DNA of 64,000 bases from Corylus avellana (lineage: Eukaryota; Streptophyta; Magnoliopsida; Fagales; Betulaceae), in contig NC_081545.1 of assembly GCF_901000735.1 (NCBI RefSeq), positions 28,425,513 to 28,489,512 on the forward strand. Reading direction: 5' to 3'. The notes under the pieces are model-generated. The model searched no databases, was not told the DNA's origin, and was given only the letters and a program-made list of their open reading frames with translations. A program made the position numbers and the translations under genes. Below, piece by piece: positions 1-9,832 of this stretch. Numbering within the stretch: position 1 is the first letter of the stretch; every line of letters begins with the position of its first letter.

Positions 1-621
1 CATGTAACGAAAATAGCATATTTTGCCAAACCAATCACAGATAACTAATCCGCCAACTATAATTCAAGAAATTGAGCAAAACCCAGATGAGAATACAAGA
101 AAAAAAATCAATACAACTTATTGTATTATCAAAACCACAACTGGGTGATTAAATGTCTCCGCTATGAAGCACTTACTGTAGGCCGGGGAACGAGGAGTGT
201 GAACGAAGCAGACGTGACATGATCATTTTATTCAGTTTAGTTTGCGTTTGAGGAATGAGATGTTACGCAGGAAAACTCTGAAGTCTCTTTTAGCTTCAAT
301 AAGCATAAAGCAGCATTTGGGTTTTGGCTCCGTTTTTGGGGGAACAAGGGAAACTAAACTAAACTTCCATGGCACGTAATATTGACAAGTCTCTACCCAA
401 ACGCCCGTGTGATATTAGGTTCTGTGGGGTCCATGAGAACGTCTCTTGTGATTTTTTTTCTAAGTGCTCAAGAAAAAGAAAAAAAAAAAAAAACCAATTT
501 AAAAATAGCTATGTTTTTTAAAAACTCAGCCAAATATTTGGCAAAATTATAATATTTAAAAATATAAAATTATCTGCGTTTTCAAATAACAATTTTTTTA
601 AAATGCAATCTAAAAAATCCA
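1..621. repeat. Copy of 2846-3466 at a contig end (probable false duplication)
   Basis: Every block I compared is identical to 2846-3466 at a constant offset of 2845 bases, and the match stops exactly where the run of Ns begins. That is the pattern of two overlapping contig ends that were not merged, rather than of a biological duplication. The segment includes a second copy of the first coding exon of the minus-strand Rossmann gene (177-226 here, 3022-3071 in the other copy). Confidence 0.9.
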
Positions 622-721
622 NNNNNNNNNNNNNNNNNNNNNNNNNNNNNNNNNNNNNNNNNNNNNNNNNNNNNNNNNNNNNNNNNNNNNNNNNNNNNNN
701 NNNNNNNNNNNNNNNNNNNNN
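622..721. other. Assembly gap of 100 N
   Basis: The gap is exactly 100 Ns, the usual placeholder for a gap of unknown size. The sequence to its right starts inside an intron of the minus-strand Rossmann gene, while the sequence to its left is a copy of that gene's 5' region. The two sides are therefore not neighbours in the real chromosome. Confidence 0.98.
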
Positions 722-808
722 CAGATCTCCTGTAATTGAAGAAAGTACTTTACACTTCATATTTAACAATTTGAACAGCCAAAAAACTTATAACAACTAT
801 CCAAAAAC

Positions 809-3071
809 CTTGATGCCAGACCACGCTGTCAGCCCAAGAATCATGTACAGATGACCTCCCAGACCTAATAATGTAGGAAAAATAAGCAAACAAGTTCAAT
901 TTATATACATTTACATATGTGTGTTTACAAAAACACATGACACCAGTGCAGGATACAAGCATCCAGCTGAAGATCAAGTATTACATCAACTTTCCAATAA
1001 ATTTTTTTTTTTTTTTTTTTTTTCCTGAAAAAAAAAAACTAAACTAAACTTAAAATAGGCATATTAGGAAATGCTTGCAAATAACATTGATTTTCAATGT
1101 CGATGTATTTTCAAAAGTATATGAAATACATATAACTTAAGTTTATAGATATTGAAATAAACAATGGGTCTTTATAGATATCTTGTGAAAAAAAGAGTAC
1201 CTGCTAAGGCTAGATACAGTCAAACCATGCTCCATAGCTTCTCTACATATGTGTGAACCAACAAATCCATTTCCACCCAAAACAAGTAGCTTAATAAAAC
1301 GCAAGAGTCAGAAAGCAGAGAGTCTATTAGATTAAATGAAAATTAACCACTTTTAAGTGAACGACATGTCAACTTACCTTCTCTGTTGGAGGTGGCGTGA
1401 CCGTTACTGTCTCTGCTACCTCAGCTTTCAAGGATTCACCTACCATATTTGAATCTGTTGAGAATAGTCTTCCATTTTTGGACATGGTCATCAAACTGTC
1501 TCATAGCAGAAATAACTATGGCATTAGGAAATCCATCTTTACTTCCACATTTAAGTAGCAATGATGGCATAATGGAATGGCATCTAAAATAAGGTACATT
1601 TTTTAAGATCTCCATTCTCTAGACTACAACACTCATAAAATCATGTAAACTTTATGTGAGAGAGAGAGAATAAAGAATGTTAAAATCAAACTTATCCCAA
1701 AAGCTTAAACTGATAGGAAACAATGAATTTAATCATGTAATTAATGTTCTAACATCCCCTCTCACGTGTAGGCTTAGACTTCCACTTAACAAGTGAAGTC
1801 CAATATGTGAAATTTTAACTAAAATGAGGGGTAAACTAAAGAGTCAAGGTTTGAACTCAAAATCTCAATTCGGATATCATGTTAAAATCAACACTTATCC
1901 CAAAAGCTTAAACTATTAGGAAATGGTAAATTTAATCACTTAATCAATATTCTAACAAATAAGAAAATGTAATGATTGTGTCACTGCAATGTATCTCTCA
2001 TTATGTATAAAATTCAAAACAATTTAGGGCAAGAAAGATTTCCAAACTTTAGAAATCAATTTAAAAAGTAGAATGAAGACATCAGGAAGGAGAGTGACAG
2101 GATATTTTGGCAACAAAATTTGCAAATAGTTTTGGGACAATATGTGGAGTAATAGCAGTAGTTGCTCTAGGGCCTCTGCCTCAGCTAAGGTAATAAACAG
2201 TTGAGGTGGGGACGTGGGTTGCAGTAGATTTCAATTTCAAAAGTTGCCTAACAAAAGAGCAGGAAAAGGAAGAGAGAGTGATAATAATCATAACTTTAAT
2301 AGCTGCTCTAGGGCCTCAGCTAAGGTAATAAACAGTTGAGGTGGGGATGTGGAGTTGCAGTAGATTTCAATTTCAAAAGTTGCCAAGCAAAAGAGTAGGA
2401 AAAGGAAGAGAGGGTGATAATAATCATAACGTTAATAGCTGTTAAATCACCACTTATTCAAAAAGTTTAAGCCGATAGAAAATTAAATTCATTATTAATA
2501 TTCTAACAATAGAAGAAGTAGAATGCAGAAGAATCATAACGTTGTTGTTGTTACTACCATTAGTCGCAACAGCAACTATAGTATTAATAGAATAAGTAGA
2601 AGAAGCAGAAGTAGAATGCACTAATGGTAAAATAACAACAATAGCTGAGAATAATTCATGACAATATAAAACCTCATTATCGTTGATCTCCCAAGCTAGA
2701 GTATGAAAACGGTTTAAAAAAAAAAAAAAAGAACAATTAAACAAAAATGAATCAAGCCCAAACGAACGCAGCATTAGTACATTCACAACAAAAGTACTAA
2801 AATGTCTTGCACATTGTCATTTAATTCAACAGTGTCAGACAAACCCATGTAACGAAAATAGCATATTTTGCCAAACCAATCACAGATAACTAATCCGCCA
2901 ACTATAATTCAAGAAATTGAGCAAAACCCAGATGAGAATACAAGAAAAAAAATCAATACAACTTATTGTATTATCAAAACCACAACTGGGTGATTAAATG
3001 TCTCCGCTATGAAGCACTTACTGTAGGCCGGGGAACGAGGAGTGTGAACGAAGCAGACGTGACATGATCAT
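809..3071 (-). CDS. NAD(P)-binding Rossmann-fold protein, At5g15910-like, 5' part only
   Basis: Four minus-strand exons can be joined in frame: 3071-3022, 1495-1378, 1289-1201 and 864-809. Each has a GT donor and AG acceptor and the phases agree. The start is the Met at 3071; a second Met lies two codons on. The N-terminus (MIMSRLLRSHSSF, then a Ser/Arg-rich stretch with LFSTDS) resembles a mitochondrial presequence. After PPPTEK comes the dinucleotide-binding motif LVLGGNGFVGSH, with the GxxGxxG spacing of an extended short-chain dehydrogenase/NDUFA9-like fold, then SLSRSGRSS and SWADSVVWHQG. This order matches the Arabidopsis At5g15910 family, an atypical SDR of unknown substrate. About 105 residues are present; the rest, roughly two thirds of the family length, is lost at the gap. 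The truncation looks like an assembly effect, not a pseudogene, because the visible exons are clean. Intron 1 is long (1496-3021) and holds repeats. Confidence 0.85.
1681..1956 (-). mobile_element. TRIM-like miniature LTR element, minus orientation
   Basis: Two direct repeats of about 73 bases (1681-1753 and 1881-1956), both carrying cttatcccaaaagcttaaac and ending in ttctaaca, flank about 125 bases without coding capacity. Read on the minus strand, the first repeat is followed by a degenerate primer site (AACATGATATCCG, compared with the plant tRNA-Met site TGGTATCAGAGC), and a purine-rich GAGAGGGGATG precedes the second repeat. That is the layout of a terminal-repeat retrotransposon in miniature. 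It lies in intron 1 of the Rossmann gene. Confidence 0.65.
2160..2430. repeat. Tandem duplication, two units of about 135 bases
   Basis: Unit 1 (2160-2294) and unit 2 (2301-2430) share tgctctagggcct, taataaacagttgaggtggg, the gcagtagatttcaatttcaa block and the gataataatcataac end, with a handful of substitutions and one short indel (ctctgc). The pair lies inside intron 1 of the Rossmann gene. No coding role is visible. Confidence 0.85.
2441..2509 (-). mobile_element. Solo terminal repeat of the TRIM-like family
   Basis: A single diverged copy of the terminal repeat seen at 1681-1753 and 1881-1956 (cttattcaaaaagtttaagc ... aatattctaaca), with no second repeat or primer site nearby. It is best read as a solo LTR or fragment. 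Confidence 0.5.
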
Positions 3072-4663
3072 TTTATTCAGTTTAGTTTGCGTTTGAGGAA
3101 TGAGATGTTACGCAGGAAAACTCTGAAGTCTCTTTTAGCTTCAATAAGCATAAAGCAGCATTTGGGTTTTGGCTCCGTTTTTGGGGGAACAAGGGAAACT
3201 AAACTAAACTTCCATGGCACGTAATATTGACAAGTCTCTACCCAAACGCCCGTGTGATATTAGGTTCTGTGGGGTCCATGAGAACGTCTCTTGTGATTTT
3301 TTTTCTAAGTGCTCAAGAAAAAGAAAAAAAAAAAAAAACCAATTTAAAAATAGCTATGTTTTTTAAAAACTCAGCCAAATATTTGGCAAAATTATAATAT
3401 TTAAAAATATAAAATTATCTGCGTTTTCAAATAACAATTTTTTTAAAATGCAATCTAAAAAATCCATTTCTCATTACTCGGCAACTCTATTGGGGCGACT
3501 TTCTCTATATCGAAAAATAGTTGTAGCATTATCTTATGCAACAAATTGTGCGGAATACCGTTAAGAAGACCGTATAACAAGACGACTTCTTATACAGTTG
3601 TGGCGATATTTTTCCGACACAAGATCGTACGCGAACAAATCTTCCTTCTATCCCCAAATGGAAAAAGCTATTACAGAATAAAGTGGCGGTCTGAAAGCGA
3701 TTCCTCTGTACAACTCAATAACCAAAAGAAGAGTTTTTGGGTCCAAAACTGATCACCAGTGAAGCTCGTCATCGGTACACATTCTCTAATAAGTAGCACG
3801 CAATTATGAAACATCTTCATTAATTTTTCCTTGCATGCAGTTGAGGATACTTCAAGATTCCATTTTTTTCTTCTTATTTTATTTTATTTTCCTTTTTGTT
3901 AAGAGTTGGAGCTTTTGATTGCTTAGAAATGATGTTGTTGCTGTTGTGGGGATGTCGTTGTGTGAAATGCTTTATTTAATTTTCTTAGCTTTTGGGAGTC
4001 TTGAGCATTGTTGGTTACTTCTAGCTGTGTTTTAATTTAGAATGAGAGATACCCATTTGAAATTTTCCATTTGTCTGAATATATCAGTGTCTAATTCGAT
4101 CATGAAAATCCATCCCAGTTTTTGGTCTTTTTTTAAAGTTTATATTTTTATGTGCTTTTTGTTTGGGGGAGGATTGTGTGTGTTTTTCATGTGCTTTATA
4201 TGGTTTCCGTGGTTGAAATGAAATTTTAAAGTAGTCTTCTTATTCTTTAATTTGTGACCTGATCTCAATCTTTCTGAATTTTGTATGTTATATCTAAGTT
4301 TTTGGTCAAGAACTTAAAAATATTCCTATGATCAAGTCCCATTTATATGACTCAACTGCCGACCCAAAGTTTTCATTTATTTGAGTCTTCGGTGCTTGCC
4401 TGCAAATCCCTAAATTTGGCCGTCTAGACATGACTAGCTATACAATTTTTATGTTTTTAAACCATAAAGGTATGATGAAGATAAATTGTCTATTGATTTC
4501 TAGCATGAAAGCCCATCGTAATATACTCTTCTAACAGCAAGCGTTCTTTGTTGTTTTTGTATTTTCTTTTCAGCTGGTTATTTTATCACGTGTTCATTTC
4601 TTCTGCGTTCCAAGTTTCCTACATTGTCTCTAATCTAAAAAGGTGAATATAGCATATAGAAGT

Positions 4664-7600
4664 ATGGGTAGTCCCCAGCAGCCTAAGAGAAGAGTGGCAT
4701 TTGTGCTGATTGATGGGTTGGGCGATGTGTCCCTGCCAAGGTTTGGACTCAAGACTCCTCTACAAGCAGCCAAAGTACCCAATTTGGATGCCGTCGCATC
4801 TGCTGGAGTAAATGGTCTTATGGACCCTGTTGAGGTAGGCTTGGGTTGCGGAAGTGACACAGCTCACCTCTCTTTATTGGGTTATGACCCAAGAGTGTAT
4901 TACCGTGGTCGAGGTGCATTTGAGTCCATGGGTGCTGGTTTGGAAATGTCACCTGGTGATATTGCATTTAAGGTGAGTATAACTTTTTGTCCTTTTCAAG
5001 TTGTAAACATAATAATGGTTGCTTTCTCAGTTTATATTATTATCTTTTTCATGTAACGAATTATGGTCATACAACCTATGGTATAATAGTATGTAATACA
5101 TCACACTATGATTCGTGATAAGATTTTTCAACATGTGTGTCACAATCTCCCTATTCAAATTTCTCACCTCCTCAACAAGGTTTGCGTTATACTATAGTGT
5201 CCCAGTGCTATATGGCATTATTAGGTTGGTTTTGATATTATTTGTAACAATTCAAGCATGTGCTAGTCACATCTGCGTGATACTTCAAAAGAACTAGCCC
5301 CTGTTAGAGCTTTCTGTAATAATTTATATAGTCCAGTTCCATCTAGTACACACCTAATGTGAGACAGCATATGCCCATACAATTCCTTCACAATCTATCC
5401 ACCCAATATGGAACTTGACACATATCTATGCCACACCGTCCCAATCCAGCGTGTCATAACCTAAGAAAGCATAAGAAAATCATTGTTGATTAGTGTTGTA
5501 TGTGTAAAGAAAGTGGGGAAATAGTTAATCACCTCCTACATTTTGCTATTGCTAGAGAGCTTTGGGTATTAGTTTTCTCTTCATTTGGGATTTATCGGGT
5601 TATGCCCACTTCTACTTCCTAAGGCATCAAAGTAGTGATGAGTGAAATATTGTGTCGTTATGTTTGATGTGGACTATCTGGAGGGAAAGGAATGCTAGTA
5701 CTCTGGATGGAACTGAAGTCTCATTGCTTAAACTGATATAATTATTTCTGAGATCACTTTCAATTAGATATAAGTGATAGGGGGTTTTGCCTCTTCCTCC
5801 CTTCTGGATTTTTTTTTTCTTTCTTTTTGTACATCTCTTGTGTACTTCCTATGTACTAGGCTACACCCTTTTATTTTTTTTTCAATAGAATGTTGCTGTG
5901 CATTTTTCAAAAGTTATTGGTTGGTTTTGGCTATTATACATGATGTTGCCATCTTTGGATCTCTAGTCAAATTTTGCAACCTTGGATGAGAAAACTGGAG
6001 TAGTCACAAGTAGGAGGGCTGACAGGCACTTTGAAGAAGAAGGACCCATACTCTGTGCGGCACTAGATGGAATGAAGCTGCCATCTTTTCCTCAATATGA
6101 AGTCAGAGTCAGGTGCGGATGCTTATAGCTGCCACAATAGTGCTTGTTATTTGGTGTTGGCATATGCCTCCTTATCGGGGTTATTTGAGATTTTTTGCCA
6201 AACTCAAACTTCTTTATGTGGAGAGCTCTATGAGTTATCAACTTTTCCTGTTATTTAAAAAACTTTAAACAACTTTGAAGTTTCAAATATTTGTGAACTA
6301 GGTTTATATAGCATGGTTATCAGCTAATTACCTCTACTATTATGTAGTTCCAAGATATTATTCCCAGCCTTTACGTATGTGTAGGTCCTTTGTTCACAAA
6401 AAAAACAGGCCTGAAAGAGGGAAGAGAGAGATAAGCCCTACCTTAATTTTTTAGTTGAAGCTTAAGGCTTTAATTTCAATAATAAGCTAGACTCAGATTA
6501 ACACAATGTCGTTTCCTACAGGTATGCAACAGAACATAGATGTGGAGTGGTTGTCAAAGGACCAAGACTAAGTGGAAACATATCAGCAACAGACCCGTTA
6601 AAGGACAACCGCTTACTTTTGCAAGCTGAAGCTCTAGATGATACTGATGAAGCAAGGCACACAGCTGCTGTTGTTAATGAGTTATCTAAGGAAATGTCAC
6701 GAATTCTAATTGCTCATCCACTAAATGCAAAGAGGGTTGCAGAAGGGAAGAACATAGCAAATGTTGTCCTTCTACGAGGTTGTGGTATTCGAATCGAGGT
6801 TTGAAGTATTCAAAATTCGTATCCTTATTTCTGTTGCAATTAAAAAAAAAATCAGAATAACTTTTTTGAGCTTTAACAGCTTCCGGTTGATGTTAAGTTT
6901 TAAGGAAACAATTTTGCTGGCGACATGTGCTATTCCAGAAGTTTTCAGTATTTCGTCACGTCCTGTTGTTCTTGTAATATATCCTGCAATTAGATATAGT
7001 ATTGTATGAATGTTAGCTTGTGACTGATTTCCATAGGCTTGAGAATAATGTGCGCTTTGGATTTCTGTTGGTGCTAACTTAATACAAAACAATTCTTTGA
7101 CTGGATAACTGCTTTGGGCAGAATCTCTTGTTCTTCTTTTCCAAGTTTTCTTGGATTTATCTGATTAGGTTGTAATTTTTTAAGGGGTTTCTATATGTAG
7201 TTCCCATATAGAAACCCCTTAAAAAATTACAATGTAAATTTAAGCAAATCCTGAAAATCTAGAGAAAGAACTTGAGAAACATATATATGTTATTATGGTT
7301 TATAATAACATATATATTGTATTCATATTTTTGAATTGTTTATTGCAGGTTCCTTCATTTGAAAAGAAACATGGGCTGTGGCCATGCATGGTAGCCCCCA
7401 CCAAAATTATAGCTGGCTTGGGCTTATCACTTGGTATTGATATCCTTGAAGCTCCTGGAGCAACTGGAGACTATCGAACACTTTTAACTTCCAAAGCAAC
7501 TGCAATAACTAAGGCACTCTCAGCTCCTTTGCAGTCTTGCCCCTCTGTTTTTGTACCTGGGGAGGATGAGCGCAAACCAGGTCGATCAGAGGGCTATGAT

Positions 7601-8504
7601 TTTGGGTTTCTTCACATCAAGGTCTTATCTTCTATGATTTTGTTTCTTTCTATCTTTCTTCTGTTTTGCATGCAACTTAAATTACTCTTCAAAGAGTCAC
7701 CCTATATTTTAATTTATCTTAACAAAGTTTGTTATCGAGCCAAAAATACTACGAGGGCCTGGCTGGCATTTGAAGTTCTAGTTGAATTTCAGTATCGGCT
7801 CTCATGCACTGATACAGAACATGTTCCTCATCTCTATTAGAGCATGACTAACATGAAGATGAACTGATTTAAGAGATAGTTTAGGATTCCATAGCATTTT
7901 ACTCTTGAGCCTTTTATAATAGAGACTTCTTTCTTCCTCTTTTACCGCTGGAGCCAAAGTACTTGGCTCAAGGTCTCCCAATGATATGATGGTGATGGGG
8001 TCTCCTTGATACCTGGTATTGCAGGCAATAGATGATGCAGGTCACGACAAGGCAAGCGTTTTCAAACTCAAAGCACTGGAAGCTGTAGATCAAGCGATAG
8101 GACAGTTGACCAGGCTCCTCTGGGAGGCAGAATCAACGGGAAATTTTCAATTCTTCCTTTGCATTACCTCAGACCATTCTACTCCAGTTGAATATGGAGA
8201 CCACAGCTTTGAACCAGTTCCATTTGCCATGTGTCGGTTGAAAGACTTTGTGGGTGCAGTAGGTGGGGAGTCCATTGTTTTGGGAACTTCTCTTGATCCA
8301 TTTCCTCTTCCAACCATTAAAGCCGGTGAAGACCTAACAGATGATGTGGGAATTGAACGAGAGAGAAGCAAACAGCTTCAAGCTTTTAATGGTGATTCAG
8401 TTTGTGAATTTAATGAAGTAGCAGCAGCAAGGGGTTGTCTTGGGCGTTTTCCTGGAGGAGAGATGATGGGAATTATAAAGAAATTTCTTAAATTAGATGC
8501 CTGA
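4664..8504 (+). CDS. 2,3-bisphosphoglycerate-independent phosphoglycerate mutase, archaeal (ApgM) type
   Basis: Five exons join in frame to 494 residues: 4664-4972, 5967-6112, 6522-6798, 7349-7621, 8025-8504, all GT-AG. The start is the ATG of MGSPQQPK; the frame stays open a few codons upstream, but only through a GTG. The protein belongs to the alkaline-phosphatase/metalloenzyme superfamily that interconverts 3- and 2-phosphoglycerate. LIDGLGD (residues 15-21) supplies a metal-binding Asp. GCGSDTAHLSLLGYDP (61-76) holds the presumed phosphoacceptor Ser64. The last exon has DDAGHDKA and TSDHSTPVEYGDHS, the C-terminal metal ligands. Length and motifs fit Arabidopsis At4g09520/At3g30841, a family distinct from the plant cytosolic iPGM enzymes, so the in vivo substrate is less certain than the fold. 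No clear transit peptide. Intron 1 contains a LINE fragment and intron 3 two perfect hairpins. The divergent neighbour begins about 1.6 kb upstream. Confidence 0.92.
5450..5890 (+). mobile_element. LINE 3'-end fragment in ApgM intron 1
   Basis: The conceptual reading contains a decayed reverse-transcriptase zinc-binding (zf-RVT) motif: a CxxC-like start, NHLLHFAIARELWVLVFS, then an IWRERNAST segment, followed by a tail with the tgtgtacttcctatgtacta block. The same order occurs in the fragment at 23750-24540. There are several stops and shifts, so it is a dead 5'-truncated copy. Confidence 0.7.
7170..7317. repeat. Two perfect hairpins in ApgM intron 3
   Basis: The first stem pairs 7170-7196 with 7206-7232, 27 of 27 bases, around a 9-base loop. 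The second pairs 7281-7296 with 7302-7317, 16 of 16 bases, around a 5-base loop. The second ends about 30 bases before the acceptor of exon 4 (7348). Perfect pairing suggests a recent origin or selection. A tiny foldback transposon is the plainest explanation, though no target duplication is evident. Confidence 0.85.
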
Positions 8505-8854
8505 GCTACGTTGTTGTTAGGTTGGAAGATTAATGGTGGTTGAATATCACCAGTAGAGTACTCATAAGGTTTTTCTTTTCGTCTTCTCTTTTTGGATGAC
8601 AAAGAGATGTAATCTGGTGATTTCAGTCATCAAAATTTTGAAACTTTAATGACATTATTCGGAGAAGATTATGCAATTTGTACATGCTATCTAAATAAGT
8701 TGATCAAAAGTTGCTTCTGGCTCCTAGTCTCTTGCCACATGGATCTATGAGTAGTCTTACATGGTGAAACCTTATCCTTCCTTTGGTTGTTGGCAACATG
8801 CTCCAGGCCTCAATTACTCAGTTCCAACAAGCCTCCCAGAATTTAATGTTCCAC

Positions 8855-9280
8855 TATCTAACAAGCGCTCAACTCCTGTTGTTGTAGGGAAATGATATTG
8901 TCCATTTATATTTGTAAAAGAGGGAAGTAGCATGAAGACGAAATCTTTGTTCTACAGGATAACTCTAGAGCAATATTGGGAGGAGATTTACTCCCAAGGG
9001 AATAATGCTTATGGTGGCAATATTGTGATTGTGAACACAACTGTACCAAGGGAAGTGTATGGCATGGCTGGTGGGGGAGCTATGAGGCATAACGGCGATG
9101 GTTTTGATGGTTTTATTTGCATAATCAGAAGAGTGAGGGTACTGTGGGCTTGAGTTCAGCCGTTCTAGAGAGTGAGATGGATTCAAAAGGAAGGAGGGTG
9201 GATTGATGGGGAAAATAGCAGTACGAGGGTGGAGAGAGTGGAGAAGATCAGTGGTGGAGGAGATCACTGTTTTGATCAGA
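8855..9280 (+). pseudogene. DUF1262 gene fragment, broken
   Basis: This stretch matches the middle of the intact DUF1262 gene at 17060-17490. The block GTTGTTGT-GGGAAATG is followed by the same TCCATTTATATTTGT segment, then the LEQxWEEIYS motif and an NxVIVN/REV pattern. The intact gene reads GKW at the start of the block; here the Trp codon is TGA. Further on, the reading frame is lost around 9120-9160. Neither the first exon nor the C-terminus is present. It lies between the ApgM gene and the convergent PPR gene, about 8 kb from its intact relative. Confidence 0.8.
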
Positions 9281-9832
9281 TGAAAATTTTGAAAGTCACA
9301 TCAATTTTGAGAAAATAAAAATAAAATAAAATGGTGATATATAAAATTATTATTATGCAATATAGCAGTTGTAGTACATGCATTATTTTAGCAATATCAC
9401 CAACAATAACGGAAACATATTGCAACAAAAGCTAGAATCTGAATACTAAAAGAATTTCTTCATTGATTAAATGAAAGAGAAATTATTACAATAAAACTGT
9501 TCCATGCCAACTGACTGTACAAGGTTTGAAAACTATACTGCATTATATGAGTTCAGATTTTGGGGTCACATCAAAGCTGAACACCTAAGAACAAACTCAT
9601 TCTATGACCTGATAACTACCATTTTGGCCATACATGGAACGGGAAGCGGACATTGATGTTTAACATTTCTCAAAAAAGTGTAGGCTTTCAATAAGACTCA
9701 AACGGCCTCAGAAAAAGATAGTACTGACTGCAGTACAGACAGAAGTCAATGTATGAGGTCTGTAAGGAGAACCAACTCACAGCATAAGAAATAAATGAAC
9801 AAAACTCAAAAGCCAAGTTTGATGTTGCTGAA

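Noticed and set aside
3546..3752. 68-residue plus-strand frame upstream of ApgM
   Set aside because: No recognisable motif, no in-frame splice to the ApgM start, and the region behaves as promoter or leader.
4643..4663. Upstream extension of the ApgM protein by seven residues
   Set aside because: It depends on a GTG start, which is not expected here; the ATG at 4664 gives the family N-terminus.
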